From positions 1 through 22,827 of the forward strand of contig CALDGT010001249.1 of NCBI GenBank assembly GCA_937942935.1: a stretch of 22,827 nt of DNA. The letters are read 5' to 3'. Under the pieces are notes generated by a model. It saw only the letters and a list, made by a program, of their open reading frames with translations, was not told where the DNA came from and ran no database searches. The stretch comes from an uncultured Chloroflexota bacterium (GTDB lineage: Bacteria > Chloroflexota > Anaerolineae > Aggregatilineales > Phototrophicaceae). Positions 7,365-14,765 of the stretch are shown piece after piece (positions within the stretch are counted from its first letter, which is position 1; every line of letters starts with the position of its first letter). Both the position numbers and the translations under genes were made by a program.

Positions 7365-8672
7365 ATGACCACTCAGGTTCGCGCCATCAGCGCAGTACCT
7401 CACAGAAGTCTTGTAGACCGCGCTCCATTCTTTTATGGTTGGGTTATCTGGATAGCCGCCACCGTTGGCATTATCGCCTCTGCCCCTGCACAAGCCTTCA
7501 GTTATTCCCTTTTCATTGACCATTATATAACCGATTTCGCCATAGACCGCCAGACTGTTTCGGGTTTGTTTGGGCTTGGGACATTCATCGCCGCACTCAG
7601 TTTAACATGGATTGGCAAACAAATTGACCGTCGCGGTAGTCGGGTTGTTGGTTTTGCGGTAGGTGTTTTGTTCACTATTGCGCTCACAACCTCGGCATTG
7701 GTGACGGGTCCCTTTACTTTGCTCCTCAGTTTTATTGCGATGCGGACATTAGGGCATGGTGCAATGGTCTTGGTGGGGACTACTGCGATTGGCAAATGGT
7801 GGCGTATTAAGCGTGGCTGGGTCATTGGCTTGGCATTGGTCGCCTCTGCCCTATTTCAGACAGAATATCTGCATACCCTTCAATATTTGATGAATACAGT
7901 CGGTTGGCGTTGGACGTGGGTCATTTTATCGGGCATGGTAGCCATTGCCTTTTTGCCTGTTTGGTGGGGATTAATGCGTGACCGTCCAGAACAATTTGGA
8001 TTATTACCCGATTCAACACCAACCACCAGCCGAGAAGCCATGATGACCACCGCCGAATTATTCCCTGTTATGGCAGAAGATAATTGGACACTCCAAGAAG
8101 CCCGTCGTTTGCCCATATTTTGGATATTTGTCTTTGGCAGATTCTTCTCATCGGCATGGGGGTCTGGCTTGGTATTGCACCAAGTCTCGGTTTTTGCCGC
8201 ACAAGGGCATAATTCGGTAACGGTTGCATCTGCTTATGGGTTATTAGCCATTGTCAATGCGGGTGTGACCTTATTTGTGGGGCGCACCATCCATAAATTC
8301 CGACTCAGTTGGTTGATGTCATTCCAGATTATGATGATGATACTCACTATTGCGCTCGCCATGACTATGAATCAGATATGGATGGTTCATGCGTATGCCA
8401 TCGTGTTTGGCATTGTCTTTGCGCTCGGTGGCATTTTGGATAATAACATTTGGGCAGAAATGTTTGGGCGTGAACACTTAGGCGCGATTCGTGGATTCAC
8501 CGCGACATTCCTCATTTTTGGGACATCAAGCGGACCTTGGGTATTTGGTTGGATATACGATATGTTCAACGGATACGATTTTATTTTGTTGGCAGGCATT
8601 GTTTTGGGTATGTTGCCAATGATGTTAGGGCTATTCATCAACAAACCCCGCGCACATTATCCAGAAAAATAA
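7365..8672 (+). CDS. Major facilitator superfamily transporter
   Basis: The 435-residue protein has about twelve hydrophobic segments and a central hydrophilic loop (about residues 205-250). The MFS motif between helices 2 and 3 is recognisable as GKQIDRRGSRVVG. FGTSSGPWVFGWIYDMFNGYDFILLA is like the second-half equivalent in monocarboxylate or oxalate/formate-type carriers. It probably exports or imports a small organic acid by ion coupling, but the substrate cannot be read from the sequence. The ATG at 7365 has no clear ribosome binding site. A TATAAT at 7286-7291 could be the -10 of its promoter, though the -35 is poor. The gene stands alone and ends at a long hairpin. Confidence 0.88.
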   Translation: MTTQVRAISAVPHRSLVDRAPFFYGWVIWIAATVGIIASAPAQAFSYSLFIDHYITDFAIDRQTVSGLFGLGTFIAALSLTWIGKQIDRRGSRVVGFAVGVLFTIALTTSALVTGPFTLLLSFIAMRTLGHGAMVLVGTTAIGKWWRIKRGWVIGLALVASALFQTEYLHTLQYLMNTVGWRWTWVILSGMVAIAFLPVWWGLMRDRPEQFGLLPDSTPTTSREAMMTTAELFPVMAEDNWTLQEARRLPIFWIFVFGRFFSSAWGSGLVLHQVSVFAAQGHNSVTVASAYGLLAIVNAGVTLFVGRTIHKFRLSWLMSFQIMMMILTIALAMTMNQIWMVHAYAIVFGIVFALGGILDNNIWAEMFGREHLGAIRGFTATFLIFGTSSGPWVFGWIYDMFNGYDFILLAGIVLGMLPMMLGLFINKPRAHYPEK

Positions 8673-8686
8673 GCAACCCCTTCCTC

Positions 8687-8716
8687 TGGCATGATTCTGA
8701 CCTCAGAATCATGCCA
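8687..8716. terminator. Long perfect hairpin between convergent genes
   Basis: TGGCATGATTCT (8687-8698) pairs with AGAATCATGCCA (8705-8716), with a 6-base loop that can pair further. It lies between the MFS gene and the convergent DUF1579-like gene. There is no T-run on either side, so it may stop transcription poorly, protect mRNA 3' ends, or belong to a dispersed hairpin family. Confidence 0.5.
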
Positions 8717-8730
8717 CACAGTTTATAAAA

Positions 8731-9210
8731 TCAACCCCGTGTGAAATTCATCTCCCAATTTTTTTCCCATGTCTGCCCATTATCTGATGAAAAAAATTGT
8801 TCCCATCGTGGGGTTTCGGTGTGGGTATTTGACCAAACAAACCGCACAATAATGGGGTTTCCATTCCATGTATCTTCCCCCTCAAATATGCCAATACCAT
8901 CCTTAAAATTGCCAATAACAGGGGGTTGCATGATGCCATCCCGATAACTGACCCAATAAATATACCATTGTCGCATTTCACGGTTAAAAAATCGAAGCGA
9001 AGAGCCGATAGGCGTGCCATCCAGCCCAGTCATTTGGTCTATAACACCCAATTCACTCAATAAAGAATAACCTTCATGATTCGCCTCAAACATTTTCCAG
9101 TCATGGCTACCTTCTAGGCGTTTGGTGAGCATTTTATTCTCCACTCGCCACTGCCCAATTAAAAAATTAAAATCTTGTGGTACATCTTGATTGCCCAATT
9201 CAGAAAACAT
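8731..9210 (-). CDS. DUF1579-like protein
   Basis: This is a 159-residue soluble protein. ATG 9210 is chosen because AAGGAT lies about 9 bases upstream; the frame extends further but those residues (from 9288) are basic and unlike the family. The DFNFLIGQWRVENKML opening, the WIYWVSYRDG-like centre (actual WYIYWVSYRDG) and the SSDNGQTWEKNWEMNFTR ending fit small beta-barrel proteins of the DUF1579 / lipocalin-like type, whose members occur beside regulators but have no agreed function. It is divergent from a WYL regulator, with a palindrome in the shared region, so that regulator may control it. Confidence 0.7.
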   Translation of the reverse strand: MFSELGNQDVPQDFNFLIGQWRVENKMLTKRLEGSHDWKMFEANHEGYSLLSELGVIDQMTGLDGTPIGSSLRFFNREMRQWYIYWVSYRDGIMQPPVIGNFKDGIGIFEGEDTWNGNPIIVRFVWSNTHTETPRWEQFFSSDNGQTWEKNWEMNFTRG

Positions 9211-9264
9211 CGTGTTAATCCTTTTGGTTGATTTATATCGCCATCTATATTTATTATCTGGCTC

Positions 9265-9289
9265 AATGAGGATATAATCAGTCCTCATT
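9265..9289. promoter_or_regulatory. Inverted repeat around a -10 box between the DUF1579-like gene and the WYL regulator
   Basis: AATGAGGA (9265-9272) and TCCTCATT (9282-9289) form an 8-bp inverted repeat with a 9-base centre. The centre begins with TATAAT (9273-9278), a perfect -10 for the regulator gene on the plus strand. A protein bound to this site would block that promoter, so it is a candidate autoregulatory operator. Confidence 0.5.
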
Positions 9290-9319
9290 CAGACCAATAT
9301 TTTGCAAAGAATCAATGCG

Positions 9320-10267
9320 ATGTATCATCCAACAACCCGCCTGTTAACCATACTCGAAATTTTACAATCGAAACCATTTGTCAGTGGACCAGAATTATCT
9401 CAAAAATTAGAAGTAGATGTACGGAGTATTCGGCGTTATATCACAATGTTGCGCGATATGGGGATTCCAATCGAAAGTGAGGCAGGGCGTTTTGGAAATT
9501 ATTATTTACGGGCAGGGTTCAGATTACCCCCTCTGATGTTCACCAATCACGAAATTTTGGCAGTTATGATGGGACTACTGGCAATACAACAACTTGGAAT
9601 ATCCCATGTTGACCATGCAATCACCAAAATTGAGCGTGTATTGCCAGATAACCTACGCGGACAAGCGCGTGCATTACAAACGGCGCTCACATTCAATCTA
9701 CAAATTTCACCCATATCCCTAAATAACATCATCTCCATATTGAGCCTTGCTACTTATTACCATCAACAAGTCTGGTTGGAATACAAAGATACCAATCAAA
9801 ACAAAACATCCCGAACATTCGATTGTTATGGTGTGGTTTATCATAATGGGCTTTGGTATGCGGTTGGTCACTGTCACTTACGGGGCGATTTACGCATTTT
9901 TCGCCTAGACCGCATCGGACAACTAAAATTATCGGAATCTTATTTTATCCCACCCACCCAATTTGATACGCTCAATTATCTGCTCACAAAAATGGCGACT
10001 TTGCCTCATGTGTGGTTGATAAAAGTTTTGCTCAAAACAGATATGCAAAAATTAGCCCATATTTCACAAACACTCGGCATTTTTGAAGTCGTTGAGGATG
10101 GCATTTTGCTCACTATGCAAGCAGAAGATTTAGGCTGGACAGCACGATTTTTAATGAGCCTAAATTGCCAGTTCACCATCTTACAACCACAGGAGTTACA
10201 TGATGAATTTCGGCGATTAGCACACATCTTATTGGAGATGGTAGGTGAATCATCTGGGGTAAAATAG
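9320..10267 (+). CDS. WYL-domain transcriptional regulator (YafY/DeoR-like)
   Basis: The protein is 315 residues from ATG 9320; a TTG at 9302 is also in frame but the family usually starts right before the helix-turn-helix, as here (TTRLLTILEILQSKPFVSG). An N-terminal HTH (about 5-60; GPELSQKLEVDVRSIRRYI) is followed by the YafY linker (GNYYLRAGFRLPPLMFTNHE), a WYL domain (about 145-215; FDCYGVVYHNGLWYAVGHC, then LRIFRLDRIGQL) and a WCX-type C-terminal extension. WYL domains sense ligands, in known cases nucleotides or nucleic acid. The W-Y-L triad reads W-Y-A here. It is divergent from the DUF1579-like gene and is probably its regulator. Confidence 0.88.
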   Translation: MYHPTTRLLTILEILQSKPFVSGPELSQKLEVDVRSIRRYITMLRDMGIPIESEAGRFGNYYLRAGFRLPPLMFTNHEILAVMMGLLAIQQLGISHVDHAITKIERVLPDNLRGQARALQTALTFNLQISPISLNNIISILSLATYYHQQVWLEYKDTNQNKTSRTFDCYGVVYHNGLWYAVGHCHLRGDLRIFRLDRIGQLKLSESYFIPPTQFDTLNYLLTKMATLPHVWLIKVLLKTDMQKLAHISQTLGIFEVVEDGILLTMQAEDLGWTARFLMSLNCQFTILQPQELHDEFRRLAHILLEMVGESSGVK

Positions 10268-10296
10268 AAATGGGCTTGATAACCACAAGCCCATTT
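10268..10296. terminator. Intrinsic terminator between convergent genes
   Basis: An 11-bp stem (AAATGGGCTTG at 10268-10278 with CAAGCCCATTT at 10286-10296), a 7-base loop and following T residues. It serves the WYL regulator and, in reverse, the minus-strand gene ending at 10300. Confidence 0.8.
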
Positions 10297-10299
10297 TTA

Positions 10300-10947
10300 T
10301 TATCCTTTTAAGCGTTTTTCGACAAATTCTAAAAATGGATATGCCATATTATTGGCATCGGCTTTTTCGCTTTCAAACAGAGTGCGATTCGCTTCTTCAA
10401 AATGGGTATGCAGGCGCTCTAATTCACGGATTTGGATTTGGGCGGGTTCATGCTTAAATTGTGTGACAATGGTTGTATATCGCCCCATTGCCAACAATAA
10501 CCATTCTTTTTCGCCAATTTTCCGCACAAGGCGTTCTGCTCGTTTATTGCCATCCATCAAAAACGAAAAATCATTCAATAGCGGACCAATGACACTAATC
10601 GGCACAGTCAATTCACCGAGTGTCTCCAAAACCTTGCCGTTGCGGTTATAGTAAATCATCAACCCAGTCGCCTTGCCCTGATACGCTGTTCGCACCGCTA
10701 TCGTGCTGGTATTATCGCCACTTTGCGATAATTCATTCCCTGTCATGAGGGCGGCATTGGCAATAGAAAGTTGCTCACTATAACGCGCATAAATCATCTG
10801 AAATTGCTCACGGCTAATTTTGCCATCGGCAAATTCGGTGATTAGCCCCTGAATTTTGGCTTCTACAGTCGCCTTAAATGCCTCTGCGGGATTGGGCTTT
10901 TTTTCTGTATTGGGTGGTTGGGGTGTTTTTTTTGTATCATCGGGCAT
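10300..10947 (-). CDS. Hypothetical protein, tandem paralogue A
   Basis: I do not recognise this 215-residue protein. It opens with a short Pro/Lys/Thr-rich stretch, then a helical segment (EFADGKISREQFQMIYARYSEQLSIA), a central beta-rich part (TGLMIYYNRNGKVLETLG), EKEWLLLAMGRYTTIVTQF and QIRELERLHTHFEEANR, ending in YPFLEFVEKRL. The upstream gene encodes a clear paralogue: EFADGKISREQF, ALMTGN, KVLETLG, WLL, YTT, QIRELERL and EANR are shared in order, by eye close to half of all positions. No signal peptide or membrane segment is present. It starts 3 bases after the stop of the other copy, so the two are one transcript. The recurring short helix and sheet pattern suggests a soluble domain, function unknown. 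Confidence 0.7.
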   Translation of the reverse strand: MPDDTKKTPQPPNTEKKPNPAEAFKATVEAKIQGLITEFADGKISREQFQMIYARYSEQLSIANAALMTGNELSQSGDNTSTIAVRTAYQGKATGLMIYYNRNGKVLETLGELTVPISVIGPLLNDFSFLMDGNKRAERLVRKIGEKEWLLLAMGRYTTIVTQFKHEPAQIQIRELERLHTHFEEANRTLFESEKADANNMAYPFLEFVEKRLKG

Positions 10948-10950
10948 GGG

Positions 10951-11568
10951 CTATTTTCCAAATTTTTTCTTCACAAATATCAAAAACGGATAAGCGAGTG
11001 TACTGCTATCTATATGTGCTTTTGCCAGTTGAGCGCGATTCGCCTGTTCAAAGTCGTGGCGTAGTCGTTCTAATTCGCGGATTTGCATCGGCGATGGTTC
11101 ATTCACGAATAAAATAGCGACTGTTGTATATTGACCGGGTAAAAATAATAACCAGTCTTTTTTGCCAATTTTTTCGATACGCCTGTCTATCAATTGATTA
11201 GCGACCATCTGTAATGTGAAATCTTCGAGCGTTGGCTCTAATACAGAAAATGGAATGGGAAAATCGCCCAATGTCTCTAAGACTTTTTCGCCCTTATTAT
11301 GATAAATCACCAGTCCTTGCACTTTGCCCATAAATTCATCACGGACGGCAATGGTCGGTGGACCGCCTTCGGCAATGCTCACCGCATCTGGATTTCCGGT
11401 CATGAGGGCATGTGTCGCAATTGAAAGACGTGCGCTATAGCGTTCATATAACGCATGAAATTGCTCACGACTAATTTTGCCATCGGCAAATTCTCTCACG
11501 ATGGATTGAATTTTTTCTTCCATCAATGTCTTAAATTCTTCTGCTTTTTGGCGCGGGTCAGATGACAT
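10951..11568 (-). CDS. Hypothetical protein, tandem paralogue B
   Basis: This 205-residue protein is the first of the tandem pair. Of two adjacent ATG codons (11571 and 11568), the second is better placed from AAGAGGG (11574-11580). It shares the layout of copy A: REFADGKISREQFHALYERYSARLSIATHALMTGN, GLVIYHNKGEKVLETLG, a DWLLFLPGQYTTV segment, MQIRELERLRHDFEQANR and a YPFLIFVKKKF tail. It lacks the Pro-rich N-terminal stretch of copy A. No known motif or catalytic residues are evident. A gene for a one-TM peptide lies 44 bp upstream on the same strand and may belong to the same transcript. Confidence 0.7.
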   Translation of the reverse strand: MSSDPRQKAEEFKTLMEEKIQSIVREFADGKISREQFHALYERYSARLSIATHALMTGNPDAVSIAEGGPPTIAVRDEFMGKVQGLVIYHNKGEKVLETLGDFPIPFSVLEPTLEDFTLQMVANQLIDRRIEKIGKKDWLLFLPGQYTTVAILFVNEPSPMQIRELERLRHDFEQANRAQLAKAHIDSSTLAYPFLIFVKKKFGK

Positions 11569-11612
11569 CATCGCCCTCTTTTCTATAACATTTCACAGGC
11601 AATTCAAAAAAA

Positions 11613-11813
11613 TTATCGTCCTGCAATCGCAATCACAACCGCGGCAATGAGTGCCAACAATCCAATCACCGCAAATGCAGAGACAACCACACGTTGCCAA
11701 CTTGGGAGGGGAGCATTTTGTTTTTCGAGTTGCACCATTTCCATTGTGCTACCCTTTGGTTGACGACCAATATGACGTTCTTTGTCACTGATATATTGAT
11801 TCTGCTCGTTCAT
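11613..11813 (-). CDS. Small single-pass membrane protein
   Basis: A 66-residue protein with a charged N-terminal half (to about residue 40) and one hydrophobic helix near the end (VVVSAFAVIGLLALIAAVV). This is a tail-anchored layout with the N-terminus probably in the cytoplasm. A GAGGG stands 10 bases before the start codon. It lies directly upstream of the two paralogous genes and in the same direction, so it may share their transcript. The function is unknown. Confidence 0.55.
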   Translation of the reverse strand: MNEQNQYISDKERHIGRQPKGSTMEMVQLEKQNAPLPSWQRVVVSAFAVIGLLALIAAVVIAIAGR

Positions 11814-12000
11814 TATCTATTTTCCCTCATTTTTCGATGAAATATCCTTAAGATGATTCTATCAAAATATCGCGTTAAAACCAATATTTTCACATGCCAT
11901 CTGTTTATCAAATGACACACCAATCACTAACCGATTTCAAAAATAGCCACACTATGTCGCATTTATCGGCACATGAGATTATATCTAACCAAAGCCACTA

Positions 12001-12029
12001 TAGCCAAATACACGCTCTTTTGATATACT
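12001..12029 (+). promoter_or_regulatory. Promoter of the tRNA-Ser gene
   Basis: TAGCCA (12001-12006, 4 of 6 matches) and TATACT (12024-12029, 5 of 6) are separated by 17 bp. A TG one base before the -10 gives an extended -10. Transcription would start near 12036, about 30 bases before the tRNA. Confidence 0.55.
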
Positions 12030-12065
12030 ACCCGTCACGTTAACCAATTTTATGGTAAAACTTGA

Positions 12066-12151
12066 GGAGAGGTAGCATAGCTGGTCTAATGCGCTCGCCT
12101 GGAACGCGAGTACGGGTAACACCGTCGTGGGTTCGAATCCCACTCTCTCCG
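12066..12151 (+). tRNA. tRNA-Ser (anticodon GGA)
   Basis: The 86-base cloverleaf has acceptor GGAGAGG (12066-12072) pairing with TCTCTCC (12144-12150), anticodon stem CTCGC/GCGAG (12094-12098 and 12106-12110), anticodon GGA at 12101-12103, a long variable arm and a T arm GTGGG/CCCAC (12127-12131 and 12139-12143) with TTCGAAT. The long variable arm and G discriminator (12151) mark it as tRNA-Ser, reading UCC and UCU codons. CCA is not encoded. Its 3' half lies inside the reading frame of the next gene. Confidence 0.95.
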
Positions 12152-14020
12152 CTTCTCTTTTTTCTGCTCATTTTATCGGCATGTGCAGGCGCAGAAGCGC
12201 CCCTCCCCACACGGGTTGTTTTGCCATCCGAAGCACCCACCCTCACCCTACCCCCAACCACTATTCCTATCACTGGCACACTCAATTTTTGGGAAGCCCA
12301 AAGTGGCATTTTAACCAATGATAACCCGCAGGTTTGGCGATTTGCCGCCTTTGCGGGAGATAATATCGCGCTACGTGTCATCGGAGATGACGCTAATTTA
12401 ATTTTGATGGCTGATACGGGTGATATTTTGACACAAGGGGCAGATATTTCTGCCATTATCCCTATCACTGGTTTCTACGAAGTGATGGTAGTGGGCAGTG
12501 GGGAGTATCAAATCGGGCTTGGTTATGCTGATAGAGATAATCCCAATGCGCCCACCCAGATTCCCCTCACCCAAGTGGTCGGAATCCCCACACCAAATCC
12601 ATTGCTCGAAGAACTAGGCATATTCATGGGCGAAATTTTGCCCAATACCCCCATTCAACAAACCATTTTAGATGATGCCCGCCAACGCTATACCTTTTCG
12701 GGGGTAGAAGATACTTATATCCAAATCGAAATTATGGCGGATGCGCCCGAAAATACCCCCCGCCTAACATTATTCGCGCCAGACGGCACACCGATTGCCA
12801 CCGATGGCGGAAGCGGGGCAAATGGCTCGGCACGATTACGGAATATCCGTCTACCGCAACACGGCGATTATGCTTTGCAACTCATTGGGCGGTCAAATAG
12901 CACCTATACACTGGTGATGAACACCACCGATAGGCTCATCCCCGTCATCGCCACACAAACGATTTTGCCCACGCCTACACCTTTCCCAACGTATGCCCCC
13001 CCATCCCCACAACCACTTCTTGCGGGAGCAAGGCTCGAAAATCATATCCCCATTCGCGCTACGCTCACCCGTCCAGATGGTGTATATATTTATCCTCTAT
13101 ACGCGGATGGTGGGACGATTATCACCATCGGCGCAAGCCCTGTGGATAACCCACAAGTGCGGTTACGGATGGAACTCGTAGACCCAGAAGGCACAATCGT
13201 CACTCGCGCAACCGTAAATGGGTCTGTATCGAATGGTGATACGGTCATCCCTGCTTATCCAGTGGTCATGAGTGGGGTGTATCAGGTATTTGTGACATCC
13301 GAAAATGGTGTTTTGGGCGATTACCTATTGTCTTATGGCATCGGCGCAACTCGGTCTGACCGTTATATGGGGAATATTGCGCGTGACCAAGCCCTCACCA
13401 ATCGGATAGATAAGCGCGGTGTGCGCGATATTTGGGCATTAGAATTACAGCGTGGCGATACGATAACACTCTCAGTCACGCCGAATGATTTGGTATTCGA
13501 CCCGATTTTAGAACTCGTCCGCGCCAGCAATCCAAATGAATTGGTGACAATTGATGATAATAGTGGTGGCAACCGCGCCCCATTCGTCCGCAGTCTGACC
13601 ATCCCAGAAGATGACTTATATCTGATTCGGGTTTATGCCAAAGATGCCGCGAGTCTGGGGAGTTATAGCCTCATTTGGCGTTATATAGACCGCGCCGCCA
13701 CACCTACCCCGCCACCACCCGCCACCCCATTGATGACCGTTTATGATAGTGTGGCGCTCGATACCTATGTGTTTTATCCCATTCAAGGATATATTGGGCA
13801 AAAAATTGAGGTGCAGGTGATTGGTCAATCAGCAGGATTTGACCCTGTAGTGGCGCTCATTTCACCCACAGGCGAAACAGTCATCGAAGCCGATGATAGC
13901 AATGGCACACTCAACCCAACATTCACATTCACCATCCCTGCCGATGGGGTGTATCGGTTGCGTGTGAACGGCTATTTATCCGCAGGTGATTTTGTGGTGC
14001 ATGTGCGGGAATTATTTTAG
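12089..14020 (+). CDS. Lipoprotein with repeated beta-sandwich (PPC-like) domains
   Basis: The frame encodes a lipoprotein signal, LLFFLLILSAC, with the lipobox cysteine near residue 32 if ATG 12089 is used. The mature part holds repeated beta-sandwich units of the bacterial pre-peptidase C-terminal type. Each ends in a pattern like GFYEVMVVGSGEYQIGLGY, GDYALQLIGRSNSTYTLVM, GVYQVFVTSENGVLGDYLL, DLYLIRVYAKDAASLGSY or GVYRLRVNGYLSAGDF. Pro/Thr linkers stand between some of them (TPTPFPTYAPPSPQPL, TPTPPPPATPL). No catalytic domain is seen, so it is probably a surface adhesion or scaffold protein. The start is a problem: the only in-frame standard starts are TTG 12062 and ATG 12089, both in or before the tRNA gene and without a ribosome binding site. 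ATG 12089 gives 643 residues; initiation from a non-standard codon after the tRNA is possible. Confidence 0.75.
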   Translation: MRSPGTRVRVTPSWVRIPLSPLLFFLLILSACAGAEAPLPTRVVLPSEAPTLTLPPTTIPITGTLNFWEAQSGILTNDNPQVWRFAAFAGDNIALRVIGDDANLILMADTGDILTQGADISAIIPITGFYEVMVVGSGEYQIGLGYADRDNPNAPTQIPLTQVVGIPTPNPLLEELGIFMGEILPNTPIQQTILDDARQRYTFSGVEDTYIQIEIMADAPENTPRLTLFAPDGTPIATDGGSGANGSARLRNIRLPQHGDYALQLIGRSNSTYTLVMNTTDRLIPVIATQTILPTPTPFPTYAPPSPQPLLAGARLENHIPIRATLTRPDGVYIYPLYADGGTIITIGASPVDNPQVRLRMELVDPEGTIVTRATVNGSVSNGDTVIPAYPVVMSGVYQVFVTSENGVLGDYLLSYGIGATRSDRYMGNIARDQALTNRIDKRGVRDIWALELQRGDTITLSVTPNDLVFDPILELVRASNPNELVTIDDNSGGNRAPFVRSLTIPEDDLYLIRVYAKDAASLGSYSLIWRYIDRAATPTPPPPATPLMTVYDSVALDTYVFYPIQGYIGQKIEVQVIGQSAGFDPVVALISPTGETVIEADDSNGTLNPTFTFTIPADGVYRLRVNGYLSAGDFVVHVRELF

Positions 14021-14041
14021 GAATGATGATGGAGGGGCAAA

Positions 14042-14758
14042 ATGTCAAATATATTCATAAGCTATTCATCCAAAGATGTAGATATTGCCATTCAAATTGC
14101 GGATGATTTAATTCGACACGGATGTGATGTTTGGATTGACCGTCGGGGTATTGATGGCGGGACAAAATGGGCATCAGAGATTTCGCGGGCGATTCGGAAT
14201 TGCACCTATTTCCTCATTATTTTGTCACGCAATTCTTTAGCATCAGACAATGTTCGGAAAGAAGTCGAATTGGCGGCAGAAGATAAAAAGGCATTCGTCC
14301 CAGTCCGTCTTGAAGAAGCCATCTCCATCCCCGATGATTTCCGCTACCATTTAGCAGGCATTCAGCATGTGGGGATGTTTGCAAATTATCAAAATGGGCT
14401 AAACTCTTTACTGAAAATTATTGGCAGTAATAAGACAACCACAACACAACCAAATAATAAAATTATCGTAGAAACACGAGCATGGAATAAAGGACACGGT
14501 GACATATTATCATTTGATTACACAGAATTTGATAACATTGCAGACTTTTTAGATGCTATTTTTTACTCATTGACCATTCAACCCCCTCATGCTTATACAT
14601 TTGGAAAAACTTGGGCATTATTAGACACAAAAACAGGTTTCATCTTCCGTGATATGGGAACAGCATGGGCTTGGACACAACGCCAAGAACGTGACCTAAG
14701 AAGTTTAGAAGAAGCTGGCATTTTGCCTAATATGTCCTTATTGGTGATACCATTATAA
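14042..14758 (+). CDS. TIR-domain protein with a ubiquitin-like C-terminal region
   Basis: GGAGG (14031-14035) lies 6 bases before the ATG. Residues 1-128 form a TIR domain: SNIFISYSSKDVDIA at the start, DVWIDRRGIDGGTKWASEI, then LIILSRNSLASDNVRKEVELA. E74 in VRKEVELA lines up with the catalytic Glu of NAD-cleaving TIR proteins (WVHKE in SARM1), so NADase activity is plausible. After a Thr/Asn linker (129-140), residues 141-238 form a second domain: an opening strand pair, a helix (FDNIADFLDAIFYSL), WALLDTKTGFIF, and an ending LRSLEEAGILPNMSLLVI. That last part is like the end of beta-grasp (ubiquitin or YukD-type) domains. Bacterial TIR proteins often act in phage defence or signalling, but no partner gene is next to it. 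The second domain assignment is inferred. Confidence 0.8.
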   Translation: MSNIFISYSSKDVDIAIQIADDLIRHGCDVWIDRRGIDGGTKWASEISRAIRNCTYFLIILSRNSLASDNVRKEVELAAEDKKAFVPVRLEEAISIPDDFRYHLAGIQHVGMFANYQNGLNSLLKIIGSNKTTTTQPNNKIIVETRAWNKGHGDILSFDYTEFDNIADFLDAIFYSLTIQPPHAYTFGKTWALLDTKTGFIFRDMGTAWAWTQRQERDLRSLEEAGILPNMSLLVIPL

Positions 14759-14765
14759 TGGCACA

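Noticed and set aside
12062..12088. TTG 12062 as start of the lipoprotein
   Set aside because: No ribosome binding site stands upstream, and it only lengthens the n-region with more tRNA sequence. ATG 12089 was used as a placeholder instead.
12066..14758. Genomic island integrated at the tRNA-Ser gene
   Set aside because: No integrase, no second copy of the tRNA 3' end as attachment site in the window, and no visible change in composition.
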